Shown: in pieces, positions 7,686 through 13,825 of the stretch
Numbering within the stretch: position 1 is the stretch's first letter
Layout: the number at the start of each line of letters is the position of its first letter
Source of the DNA: JAZRUF01 sp045636205
GTDB taxonomy: Bacteria; Bacillota; Clostridia; Oscillospirales; JAAYXM01
Length of the DNA stretch: 26,798 nucleotides
Direction: 5' to 3'
Assembly: GCA_045636205.1 (NCBI GenBank)
Contig: JAZTXE010000056.1
Location: 1-26,798 of the forward strand
Position numbers and translations under genes: made by a program
The notes under the pieces: model-generated
The model's input: the letters and a program-made list of their open reading frames with translations, nothing else
Databases searched by the model: none
What the model was told of the DNA's origin: nothing

Positions 7686-8549
7686 ATGCTCTTTTCGTAT
7701 TATGACGCATCGCGATATCCGATATGCGTTTCGCGTCAGTACGCGCGTGTCAAGGATAAAAACCATGTTCACAATTTCATGCAGATAATCCACGTAAACG
7801 GTGGCTCGTACACCCATTACCTGGGCAACGGCTCTTCTACGATGTACGAAACCGGCCTTACGATTATCCCGCCCGGTCTTTCGCATTTTGCGGACGCGCG
7901 TTGGGCAGAAAACGACCTGTTCTTCTGTGACTTTGCAAACCGCCTTTTCGGCGAGGATACGGGCAGTGCGTGGAGCTTCTTTAACATCTGCCTGTCCCCG
8001 CTCGGCGATGCCGCGTATAATAAAACACCGTTTTTAAAACCGCGCCATTCGACTGACGGCAAAATTTATCGCCTGCTCTGCGAGCTTCACGAAGCGGGAA
8101 AGAATCCGTCCGATGAGAAGCTGCCGCTAATGCGCGCAAAAGCCGCCGAGCTTATAAGCCTTATATCCTCCGAGTACATGGCGCAGCACGGAATACTCAG
8201 TAAACAAGGCATGAGCGACTATTGCCCGAGCGTGTACGCAATGCTTAATTTTATCCATGAGAATTACCAAAACGACATCCGCGCCGAGCACGTCGCGCGC
8301 GAGGGAATGATGTCCCTACGTTCATTCCACCGCATTTTCCCCGAAATCATGGGCATGACATTTGTAAAATATCTCCGCTACCTGCGCATAAAGCATGCAA
8401 AAGAGCTTCTGGGCGATACCGAGCTTATGATGCGTGACATTGCCGAGCAGAGTGGCTTTGTAAATCTTACGCATTTTAACCGTACGTTTCATGAGAAAAC
8501 CGGTACTACTCCGAGTAAATGGCGTGATTTGTCGCGCCTTGACGCATAA
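7686..8549 (+). CDS. AraC-family transcriptional regulator
   Basis: A 287-aa regulator. The N-terminal region (about 20-75) has the cupin-like features of sugar-responsive members: HVHNFMQIIHVNGGSYTHYL, then TGLTIIPPGLSHFA. The C-terminal ~100 residues contain both AraC helix-turn-helix units, around AEHVAREGMMSLRSFHRIF and MRDIAEQSGFVNLTHFNRTF, with the ending EKTGTTPSKWR. The ATG is preceded by GAAAGGTGGTG. Its divergent position to the ceramidase-fold gene (146-bp gap) suggests that gene is its target. No terminator is evident before the independent tRNA-Thr promoter. Confidence 0.9.
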   Translation: MLFSYYDASRYPICVSRQYARVKDKNHVHNFMQIIHVNGGSYTHYLGNGSSTMYETGLTIIPPGLSHFADARWAENDLFFCDFANRLFGEDTGSAWSFFNICLSPLGDAAYNKTPFLKPRHSTDGKIYRLLCELHEAGKNPSDEKLPLMRAKAAELISLISSEYMAQHGILSKQGMSDYCPSVYAMLNFIHENYQNDIRAEHVAREGMMSLRSFHRIFPEIMGMTFVKYLRYLRIKHAKELLGDTELMMRDIAEQSGFVNLTHFNRTFHEKTGTTPSKWRDLSRLDA

Positions 8550-8585
8550 GACATGTTGCGACGAGCGGCTTTTAAAATTTTCTCA

Positions 8586-8614
8586 TTGACTGCGCGGCAG
8601 TTTTATATTATAAT
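8586..8614 (+). promoter_or_regulatory. Promoter of tRNA-Thr
   Basis: TTGACT (8586-8591), a 17-bp spacer and TATAAT (8609-8614) lie 12 bp before the mature tRNA 5' end. This is a near-consensus sigma-A promoter, as usual for stable RNA genes. Confidence 0.85.
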
Positions 8615-8626
8615 ATCCTGTAGTGT

Positions 8627-8702
8627 GCTGGTGTAGCTCAGTCGGTAGAGCAGCTGATTCGTAATCAGCAGGTCGACGGTTCAAGTCCGCTCACCAGCTC
8701 CA
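8627..8702 (+). tRNA. tRNA-Thr (anticodon CGT)
   Basis: A complete cloverleaf. The acceptor stem is GCTGGTG with CACCAGC, and the anticodon stem is CTGAT/ATCAG around the loop TTCGTAA, giving anticodon CGT for ACG codons. The T loop is TTCAAGT, the discriminator is T, and CCA is encoded. A dedicated promoter lies upstream and an intrinsic terminator follows at 8706. Confidence 0.95.
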
Positions 8703-8705
8703 AAT

Positions 8706-8741
8706 AAAACCACTATCCATTTGGATAGTGGTTTTATTTTT
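8706..8741 (+). terminator. Terminator of tRNA-Thr
   Basis: The arms AAAACCACTATCC and GGATAGTGGTTTT enclose an ATTT loop, followed by ATTTTTG. It lies four bases after the encoded CCA. A second copy of this hairpin is in the downstream direct repeat (about 8839-8868). Confidence 0.88.
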
Positions 8742-8916
8742 GGTTGTATGGTGATGTGGACTTGAAAGGCGGCTCTTGGCGGGGTGCCGGTGGCACGCCG
8801 CAACCGCCGTGGCTTTTCCGCAGAAAAGCAAGTCCGCGACTATCCATTTGGATAGTGGTTTTATTTTTGGTTGTATGGTGATGTGGACTTGAAAGGCGGC
8901 TCTTGGCGGGGTGCCG
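8712..8916. repeat. 78-bp direct repeat with 49-bp spacer
   Basis: 8712-8789 and 8839-8916 are identical as read, offset by 127 bp. The repeated unit starts inside the terminator stem (ACTATCCATTTGG) and ends GCGGGGTGCCG. The second copy lacks the AAAACC that leads the first stem. The tRNA itself is not duplicated. Confidence 0.9.
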
Positions 8917-8955
8917 TCGTCCTCGCAACCGTTACCTACAAGGGGAAGGCTAATA

Positions 8956-9010
8956 AGGCTTCTCCTTGAGGAGAAGCTGTCGAGCATCAGCGAGACTGAT
9001 GAGGTGGAAA
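8956..9010. repeat. A-arm palindromic repeat
   Basis: The sequence runs from AGGCTTCTCC to GATGAGGTGGAAA, with the hairpin CTTCTCC/GGAGAAG. It matches 2761-2816 and 16457 onward. It is a half element just upstream of the symporter promoter. Confidence 0.75.
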
Positions 9011-9044
9011 ACTGAATTTCATGCATCCCCATACAAAAAAACAG

Positions 9045-9073
9045 TTGATTTTCTTTGCATAATATTGTATAAT
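9045..9073 (+). promoter_or_regulatory. Promoter of the AGCS symporter gene
   Basis: TTGATT (9045-9050), a 17-bp spacer and TATAAT (9068-9073), 63 bp before the start codon. Confidence 0.75.
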
Positions 9074-9136
9074 TGTCTTTATATTGCGGACAGATGTCCG
9101 TAATATTACGAAAACGCACGAAAGGAATTTTTAGAA

Positions 9137-10555
9137 ATGAACTTTACGGAACTATTGGTAAAAATTGATGACATTGTTTGGGGACTTCCGCTCATAATCC
9201 TCATCCTTGCGGTCGGCGCATGGCTTACAATCCGCACCGGTCTTCTGCAGGTCAGGCATTTGGGCAAAGCGCTCAAATTCATGGTCAAGAACGAAGAGGA
9301 CGGCGTAGGCGAGGTAAGCTCGTTTGGCGCGCTGTGCACCGCGCTTTCGGCGACCATAGGCACGGGAAACATCGTAGGTGTCGCAACCGCTATCGCAGCG
9401 GGTGGTCCGGGTGCGCTGTTCTGGATGCTCTTTGCGGCGTTCCTGGGCATGGCTACAAAGTACGCCGAGGGTGTTCTCGCGGTCAAGTACCGTGAGATTG
9501 ATAGTGACGGTCACGCGCTCGGCGGTCCGTTCTACTACATAGAAAAAGGCATGGGCAAGAGCTGGAAATGGCTTGCAAAGTTCTTTGCAATTTTTGGTGT
9601 ACTCGCAGGTCTTCTGGGCATAGGCACAATAACCCAGATAAACGGCATAACCTCTGCAGCGCAGCAGTTCTTTGACCCGAAGGTCGCAAACGTTCTCTTT
9701 ATGATAGGTGAAACCCCGATTACCCTGACCACCGTAGTCGTCGGTGCTATCGTCACCATCGCGGCAGCTCTTGTAATCATCGGTGGTATCAAGCGTATCT
9801 CCAAGGTAAGCGAAATCGTGGTCCCGTTCATGGCAATCCTCTATGTGCTGTGCGGACTTACAATCATTATTTCAAACATCACCGCGGTGCCCGAAGCATT
9901 CCGCCAGATTTTCGTCGGCGCATTTAATCCGCAGGCGGTCGCAGGCGGTATCGTGGGTATAACCATCAAGGTCGCAATGCAGAAGGGTGTTGCACGCGGT
10001 ATCTTCTCAAACGAGTCAGGTCTCGGCTCAGCTCCGATAGCTTCTGCCGCAGCTAAGACAAACTCCTGCGTACGTCAGGGTCTTGTAACCATGACCGGCA
10101 CGTTTATTGACACTATCATCGTTTGTACCATGACGGGTCTTGCAATCATCATCGCGGGCTCATGGGTTCCCGAGCTCGGACTTGAGGGCGCGTCAATTAC
10201 CATTCACGCGTTCCAGACCGCTCTGCCCTTCCCCGCGCAGATAAGCGCATTCCTTCTGATGATTTGCCTGGTGTTCTTTGCCTTTACCACCATCTTAGGT
10301 TGGGACTATTACTCCGAGCGTTGCCTTGAGTATTTGGTCGGAGGACGCAAGTGGATGGTAAAGGTCTACCGCTGGCTGTATATCGCGGCGGTGTTCGTAG
10401 GTCCTTACATGACCGTCAAGGCAGTGTGGACAATTGCAGACATCATGAACGGTCTTATGGCGCTGCCCAACTGTATCGCGCTGCTCGCGCTGTCAGGCAT
10501 TGTCGCAAAGGAAACCCGCGAGTATTTTGCAAAAGCGCGCGGCGAGCTCAAATAA
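9137..10555 (+). CDS. Alanine/glycine:cation symporter (AGCS family)
   Basis: A 472-aa inner-membrane protein of the sodium:alanine symporter family, importing alanine and/or glycine with Na+ (or H+). It has about ten to eleven hydrophobic segments. Family signatures include the N-terminal LLQVRHLGKAL and the conserved loop FGALCTALSATIGTGNIVGV (about 63-82), followed by GPGALFWM and ATKYAEG. GGPFYYIEKG and the later RGIFSNESGLGSAPIASA also match. The length is usual for the family. The start is supported by AAAGGA a short distance upstream. It has its own promoter and terminator, so it is monocistronic. The substrate specificity between alanine, glycine and other small amino acids cannot be set from sequence alone. 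Confidence 0.93.
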   Translation: MNFTELLVKIDDIVWGLPLIILILAVGAWLTIRTGLLQVRHLGKALKFMVKNEEDGVGEVSSFGALCTALSATIGTGNIVGVATAIAAGGPGALFWMLFAAFLGMATKYAEGVLAVKYREIDSDGHALGGPFYYIEKGMGKSWKWLAKFFAIFGVLAGLLGIGTITQINGITSAAQQFFDPKVANVLFMIGETPITLTTVVVGAIVTIAAALVIIGGIKRISKVSEIVVPFMAILYVLCGLTIIISNITAVPEAFRQIFVGAFNPQAVAGGIVGITIKVAMQKGVARGIFSNESGLGSAPIASAAAKTNSCVRQGLVTMTGTFIDTIIVCTMTGLAIIIAGSWVPELGLEGASITIHAFQTALPFPAQISAFLLMICLVFFAFTTILGWDYYSERCLEYLVGGRKWMVKVYRWLYIAAVFVGPYMTVKAVWTIADIMNGLMALPNCIALLALSGIVAKETREYFAKARGELK

Positions 10556-10576
10556 ATTTAAGTTGCATGAATTTTC

Positions 10577-10605
10577 AGGGTGTGCATTTGTGCACACCCT
10601 GTTTT
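10577..10605 (+). terminator. Terminator of the AGCS symporter gene
   Basis: The perfect 10-bp stem AGGGTGTGCA/TGCACACCCT with a TTTG loop is followed by GTTTTT, 21 bp after the stop codon. Confidence 0.92.
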
Positions 10606-10637
10606 TATATATATTACCGTTTTCATGTGAACGATGG

Positions 10638-10714
10638 ATGTTACTTTTGACACCAAAAGTAACCAAAAGTGCCGGGGGATTTCGATTTCCCCCGGACCCA
10701 CGATAACACAAATA
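10638..10714. repeat. Two-hairpin repeat E, copy 2 (77 bp)
   Basis: This matches 6081-6157 at almost every position. Both hairpins are intact, with loop changes in hairpin 1 (ACAC instead of TCGC). Confidence 0.75.
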
Positions 10715-10806
10715 CAAAAGCATTATTTAAAATATCGTATGGGCAATTCACGATCGCCCGAAATGTACGTACCCGCATTCGCGCCATGTTAAATTAGGAT
10801 ACTATC

Positions 10807-10835
10807 TTGCAAACACTCTCCGTATATGGTAGAAT
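10807..10835 (+). promoter_or_regulatory. Promoter of structured RNA copy 1
   Basis: TTGCAA (10807-10812), a 17-bp spacer and TAGAAT (10830-10835). The expected start near G10842 coincides with the first base pairs of the closing helix, as expected for a stable RNA. Confidence 0.72.
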
Positions 10836-10841
10836 ATACAT

Positions 10842-11007
10842 GCAACACAAACTGAATATGAATTTCTATGCGCTGCGGGCGTTTTTTATCTTACGGTAAA
10901 AACGTGCGCTCTATTCTGCGTACCTCAGTGTATAGGAATTTAAAGTTTGTGTTGCAACAAATGAGCTGTGCGTTTTTCGTGCGTCGGCTTTTGTCGGCGC
11001 ATTTTTT
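10842..11007 (+). ncRNA. Structured small RNA candidate, copy 1 (~166 nt)
   Basis: The putative transcript runs from the promoter start to the T-run of the hairpin at 10980. The 5' end (10841-10853) pairs perfectly over 13 bp with 10944-10956. A second 11-bp helix joins 10861-10871 to 10930-10940 with two G-U pairs, and an apical stem pairs CGTTTTT (10880-10886) with AAAAACG (10898-10904). About 18 nt (10910-10927) bulge out on the 3' side. The resulting shape is a long interrupted rod. A paralogue starts at 11279. The overall form, closed 5'/3' ends with an internal bulge, recalls 6S RNA, but no 6S-specific sequence was recognised, so this is only one option. There is no ribosome site or conserved frame. 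Structure was folded by eye. Confidence 0.6.
10980..11007 (+). terminator. Terminator 1 of RNA copy 1
   Basis: The 9-bp stem TGCGTCGGC/GTCGGCGCA (two G-U pairs) with a TTTT loop is followed by six T. The equivalent in copy 2 is at 11457. Confidence 0.85.
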
Positions 11008-11054
11008 AATGCACGGCTTCGAAAAGGTTGCTGCACATCTGACACATGCAGAAA

Positions 11055-11097
11055 GCCATGCGCCGTCTGAAAATTCAGGCGGCGCATGGCTTTTATT
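11055..11097 (+). terminator. Second strong hairpin downstream of RNA copy 1
   Basis: A 16-bp stem (11055-11070 with 11075-11090, one G-U) is followed by TTTTATT. It is 48 bp after terminator 1 and could end read-through transcripts of about 256 nt. It is duplicated at 11532. Confidence 0.75.
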
Positions 11098-11123
11098 GCA
11101 TCAAGAAAGCTACCGGCTTCGGC

Positions 11124-11148
11124 AGGCTCCCTCTGATGAGGGGAGCCT
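11124..11148. repeat. Truncated C repeat
   Basis: AGGCTCCCTCTGATGA followed directly by GGGGAGCCT: only the outer tips of a C element remain. It lies at the same relative place as the full C element beside RNA copy 2 (11600). Confidence 0.7.
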
Positions 11149-11244
11149 TATGCGTAAACGACACGCAGGTCGTTGACTAAGATGTGTGACGTGGGCGTTG
11201 GACAATCCGCTTTTTCTAAACGTTTATTTTTTTGCTGTATTATC

Positions 11245-11272
11245 TTGATATTTAATTATTTTGTGGTATAAT
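11245..11272 (+). promoter_or_regulatory. Promoter of structured RNA copy 2
   Basis: TTGATA (11245-11250), a 16-bp spacer and a consensus TATAAT (11267-11272). The expected start near G11279 begins the closing helix, the same layout as copy 1. Confidence 0.75.
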
Positions 11273-11278
11273 AATTAT

Positions 11279-11484
11279 GCCAAACAAACTTAATATTTAT
11301 ACAAAAGCGAGGTATATTTTAATTTATAATATACTTTTTATTTGCATACACTTATTGCGTGAATCTTGTTAAAAATGCAAATTCCATTTATAAGTGTGTG
11401 CGTATATCTCGTGCTGTATAAAGTTTGTTTGGCGACAATCGGAGTTTGCGTTTTATTGCGTCGGCTTCGGCAGGCGCATTTTTT
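11279..11484 (+). ncRNA. Structured small RNA candidate, copy 2 (~206 nt)
   Basis: This is the paralogue of the RNA at 10842. The 5' end (11279-11290) pairs perfectly over 12 bp with 11422-11433. TTATAC (11297-11302) then pairs with GTATAA (11416-11421), 11307-11317 with 11402-11412 (11 bp including G-U), and 11344-11355 with 11390-11401 (12 bp, one G-U). On the 3' side these helices are almost continuous. A 26-nt AT-only stretch (11318-11343, apart from one C) bulges out on the 5' side. The two copies share the 5' start (GC-x-AA-x-CAAACT), the rod shape and the terminator cassette, but the middle sequence has diverged and this copy is about 40 nt longer. No coding frame is supported. Confidence 0.6.
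11457..11484 (+). terminator. Terminator 1 of RNA copy 2
   Basis: TGCGTCGGC pairs with GCAGGCGCA around a C(TTCG)G tetraloop with one internal mismatch, followed by six T. It is homologous to 10980-11007 at an offset of 477 bp. Confidence 0.85.
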
Positions 11485-11531
11485 AATGCGCGGCTTCGAA
11501 AAGGTTGCTGCACATCTGACACATGCAAAAA

Positions 11532-11570
11532 GCCATGCGCCGTCTGAAATTCAGGCGGCGCATGGCATTT
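11532..11570 (+). terminator. Second strong hairpin downstream of RNA copy 2
   Basis: A 16-bp stem (11532-11547 with 11551-11566) is followed by ATTTA, a weaker T-tail than the copy at 11055. The loop is one base shorter than in copy 1. Confidence 0.65.
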
Positions 11571-11599
11571 ATTACATCAAGAAAACTACCGGCATCGGC

Positions 11600-11711
11600 A
11601 GGCTCCCTCTGATGAGGGAGCTGTCAGCGAAGCTGACTGAGGGAGAGACGGTTGACGGACAATCCCTCCGTCACGGCAAGCCGTGCCACCTCCCTTTACA
11701 CAAGGGAGGCT
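11600..11711. repeat. Composite C palindromic repeat (112 bp)
   Basis: The element begins AGGCTCCCTCTGATGAGGGA and ends AAGGGAGGCT, with the inner hairpins GTCAGCGAAGCTGAC and CACGGCAAGCCGTG. It is a full-length relative of 3121-3237 and 22995-23115. Confidence 0.75.
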
Positions 11712-11756
11712 AAATGTATTTGCCACGTCTATAGTGCATGGCTTATATTTAATTAA

Positions 11757-12887
11757 TTACATAATTTTCCCCTGCTCTGCGAGGGTAAGCCAGATAAACA
11801 GGCGCGGGATATGGAACGGACCTTTAAATATATTGCCCTTGAGGGTATTTGCAACGGTTCCGTCATAATGCAGGTAACCGTACCACTCACGTCCGTTTTT
11901 ATCCTCGAACTTATCGAGCGTGTACTCCATGAGCGAGTCGAAGTTTTTCTTATACTTTTCCTCACCCGTCAGCATATGCGCCATGTAGTTTGCAATCATC
12001 GCCTCACACTGCGGCCACCAGAGCTTCATATCCCACTCGAGTGCTACAGGTGGTTTTCCGAGGTAGTCGGTAAATGCGCAGATGCCGCCGTCACGCAGAC
12101 CGCGCTCCATGGAAAAATCAATTATATTAATAGCCGCCTTTATAAGCGCGTCATCCTTCTGATAAACGCCCTCGGTCATAATAAACCATGCGGCTTCGAG
12201 GGAGTGGCCCGGGTTTACGGTTCTGCCGGTCGGGGTGTCGATAAAATCGCCGTTTTGCGCGACGTGCTCTAAGAGTGCGTCGGACTTTAAGTAGCCGCCG
12301 TTTATAATCTCTGCGACCATTTCCTTTGCAATCGGGTTATACTTCTCCGGATTAATCGCTCTCAGGCACTGCGCGGTGGAGAGCATTATCATGACCGGGG
12401 AGAGCGACTTATACGGCGCGTTCTCCGGATAGAACTTGGGCGTGGTAAGGCTCGGGTCCTTAAATACGCGGTATGCAGTATCAAAATACATCTCCGCCAT
12501 CTCGCGCGCCTTTTCGTCACCGCTTGCAAGGTAGTACTCGCCGCAGCCGATAGCCGCAAACGTCTCACTGAAATAATAGCGGCGCTTCTGCACCGGGCGG
12601 CCGTCCTCGGTAACTATAAAGAACATGCGGCCGTCAGTATCCGTACACTTGGGTAAGAAGTTAAAAATGCACTCTGCGGCTTTGAGGTACTCGGGGTTCT
12701 GCTCGACCGTGTTATATGTCTTTGAAAATACCCACAGTGCTCTACCCTGGAACCATACGCTCTTTTCTCTGCCGTAAATATTGCCCTTTTCATCGAGGCT
12801 TGTGAAGATACCGCCGTTTTCGCGGTCAATCGCGCCATCGAGCCAGAAGCTTAAAATATTGTCCGTAAGATACTTTTTGTAATTCAT
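11757..12887 (-). CDS. N-acylglucosamine 2-epimerase (AGE) family sugar epimerase/isomerase
   Basis: A 376-aa (alpha/alpha)6-barrel protein of the AGE family, whose members interconvert N-acetylglucosamine and N-acetylmannosamine or epimerise/isomerise related sugars. Family motifs appear in order: SVWFQGRALW (43-52), RRYYFSETFA (102-111), the catalytic-type NPGHSLEAAW (225-234, His228), EWDMKLWWPQCEAM (284-297) and KGPFHIPR (355-362, His359). The length matches the family. It is last in a minus-strand run after a Gfo/Idh oxidoreductase and an AraC regulator, but has its own promoter at 12922-12950. No NanA, NanE or other sialic-acid gene is nearby, so N-acetylmannosamine metabolism is not shown; cellobiose- or mannose-type epimerisation is equally possible. 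The upstream region before the ATG lacks a strong Shine-Dalgarno site (GGAGTGAAAG is the nearest). Confidence 0.85.
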   Translation of the reverse strand: MNYKKYLTDNILSFWLDGAIDRENGGIFTSLDEKGNIYGREKSVWFQGRALWVFSKTYNTVEQNPEYLKAAECIFNFLPKCTDTDGRMFFIVTEDGRPVQKRRYYFSETFAAIGCGEYYLASGDEKAREMAEMYFDTAYRVFKDPSLTTPKFYPENAPYKSLSPVMIMLSTAQCLRAINPEKYNPIAKEMVAEIINGGYLKSDALLEHVAQNGDFIDTPTGRTVNPGHSLEAAWFIMTEGVYQKDDALIKAAINIIDFSMERGLRDGGICAFTDYLGKPPVALEWDMKLWWPQCEAMIANYMAHMLTGEEKYKKNFDSLMEYTLDKFEDKNGREWYGYLHYDGTVANTLKGNIFKGPFHIPRLFIWLTLAEQGKIM

Positions 12888-12921
12888 CTGACGCTTTCAC
12901 TCCATACAATCATTTTTTTTA

Positions 12922-12950
12922 ATTATACACCAATCCGGCGGACTTCACAA
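12922..12950 (-). promoter_or_regulatory. Promoter of the AGE epimerase gene
   Basis: On the minus strand TTGTGA (12945-12950) and TATAAT (12922-12927) are spaced by 17 bp. The -35 box lies in the loop and the spacer covers one arm of the hairpin at 12932-12967. Confidence 0.65.
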
Positions 12951-12967
12951 GAGTAAGCCGCCGGATT
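12932..12967. terminator. Hairpin between the AraC and AGE genes
   Basis: The perfect arms AATCCGGCGG and CCGCCGGATT lie 3 bp past the AraC stop. A T-run follows only on the plus strand, where no gene leads into it. On the minus strand TTGGTG follows, so termination of the AraC transcript would be weak. Its overlap with the AGE promoter is notable. Confidence 0.5.
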
Positions 12968-12970
12968 TTT

Positions 12971-13825
12971 TCAGATTTTGGGTGGCACATACCTTGACGG
13001 CACCTGCCCGGTATACGCGCGGAAAGCGCGGTTGAAGTTTGCAGTGTTGTTAAACCCGCACGCGAGCGCAAGCTCGAGCATGGTGCCCTTGAACTCGGGC
13101 AGCAGGCTTATCGCATAGAGCACGCGTTTTGAGGTTATGTACTCAACCGGAGTCACACCGTTTAGTGCTTTAAAGAGCGTGCCGTAGTAATTCGTGCTTA
13201 AGTTTGCAATCTCCGCAAGCCGTGGCAGGGACAAATTCTCGCCCAGATGCTCATCAATATACCGCATCGACTCGCGTATCGCCTCTACATGTGGCGCGTG
13301 CACACCTGACGTTTCGGATATTTTATACCCGAAACTGCGCACCAATGTCAGCATAATCGTAAAAAGCTGCATCCTTACCATGTGCGCATATCCGAAATCC
13401 TTTTTCAAGAACTCGTCGTTTATCCCATTCATAAGCCCGATAATATTTGCGCGGGCGGGGTTTTCACGGCACAGACGATTTTCAAAATCGCCCGGGCATG
13501 TGAATACGGACATATAATTTAGATAGAACGCGTCACCGCCCTGCCACAGGAATGCCGGGTCAAAATTTATATTCTCAAGCGTACCCGGGCGCGTTATGCG
13601 GCTTATGCGGTGCTTTTCGTTGGAGCGGAGGATGAAAATATCACCCGGAGAAATCTCATAGTCGCGCCCTTCGATGGTGAAAACACCCTCGACATCTATA
13701 AAATGCGTTATCTCAGGCGCGATATGGCAGTCGTACATCTCGCCCTCATGCGTGCGGCTCTCGGCATGAAACCTCATGTAGCGCAGTACATCCTGCGCGC
13801 GGTTTTCCGACTTGAGCGTAAACAT
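12971..13825 (-). CDS. AraC-family transcriptional regulator
   Basis: A 284-aa regulator. The N-terminal ~100 residues have a cupin-like pattern (CHIAPEITHFIDVEGVFTI, then YEISPGDIFILRSNEKHRIS). The last ~100 residues hold both helix-turn-helix units, around LPRLAEIANLSTNYYGTLFK and LELALACGFNNTANFNRAFR, with the ending YTGQVPSRY. Its ATG overlaps the stop codon of the oxidoreductase gene by one base (TAATG), so the two are translationally coupled. This is a less usual layout than divergent placement and suggests the regulator is co-expressed with the enzyme. The epimerase gene follows under its own promoter and is a likely target. Confidence 0.9.
   Translation of the reverse strand: MFTLKSENRAQDVLRYMRFHAESRTHEGEMYDCHIAPEITHFIDVEGVFTIEGRDYEISPGDIFILRSNEKHRISRITRPGTLENINFDPAFLWQGGDAFYLNYMSVFTCPGDFENRLCRENPARANIIGLMNGINDEFLKKDFGYAHMVRMQLFTIMLTLVRSFGYKISETSGVHAPHVEAIRESMRYIDEHLGENLSLPRLAEIANLSTNYYGTLFKALNGVTPVEYITSKRVLYAISLLPEFKGTMLELALACGFNNTANFNRAFRAYTGQVPSRYVPPKI

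Larger units (their letters stand above)
8703..9136. other. Intergenic: duplicated terminator segment, repeat remnants and symporter promoter
   Basis: No gene is supported. The stretch holds the tRNA terminator, a 78-bp direct repeat (8712-8789 and 8839-8916), a GC-rich multi-hairpin spacer between the copies (GTGCCGGTGGCAC; GCTTTTC and GAAAAGC), a B-arm remnant (about 8938-8951), an A-arm repeat (8956-9010) and the promoter at 9045. Minus-strand reading frames across this region translate the repeats and are not genes. Confidence 0.7.
10556..11756. other. 1.2-kb region without protein genes: repeat E copy plus tandem structured RNA locus
   Basis: It contains the symporter terminator (10577), repeat E copy 2 (10638-10714), two structured RNA candidates with promoters and terminators (from 10842 and 11279), and C-type palindromic repeats. 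Open frames here are not genes: the 102-aa and 115-aa frames overlapping the two RNA copies share sequence, but a 1-nt indel in the loop of the second hairpin puts the shared parts in different frames. Confidence 0.75.

Noticed and set aside
8627..8916. Integration (att) site at tRNA-Thr marked by the direct repeat
   Set aside because: The direct repeat does not include the tRNA 3' end and the 49-bp spacer holds no integrase or cargo, so it is a local duplication.
8691..9119. 142-aa minus-strand reading frame after tRNA-Thr
   Set aside because: It translates the 78-bp direct repeat twice plus palindromic repeats, overlaps the tRNA end and has no ribosome site.
10842..10956. Firm assignment of the RNA candidates as 6S RNA
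   Set aside because: The rod with an internal bulge is similar in outline, but copy 1 is short for 6S, the bulges are on opposite sides in the two copies and no 6S-specific sequence could be confirmed by eye. It is kept only as an alternative.
10868..11713. Two similar plus-strand reading frames (102 and 115 aa) over the RNA copies as a duplicated protein gene
   Set aside because: The similar translated part breaks where a 1-nt indel shifts the frame (loop of the second hairpin). No ribosome sites are present, and the frames run through terminators and a mobile repeat. The closing helix shows compensatory changes, which favours RNA.
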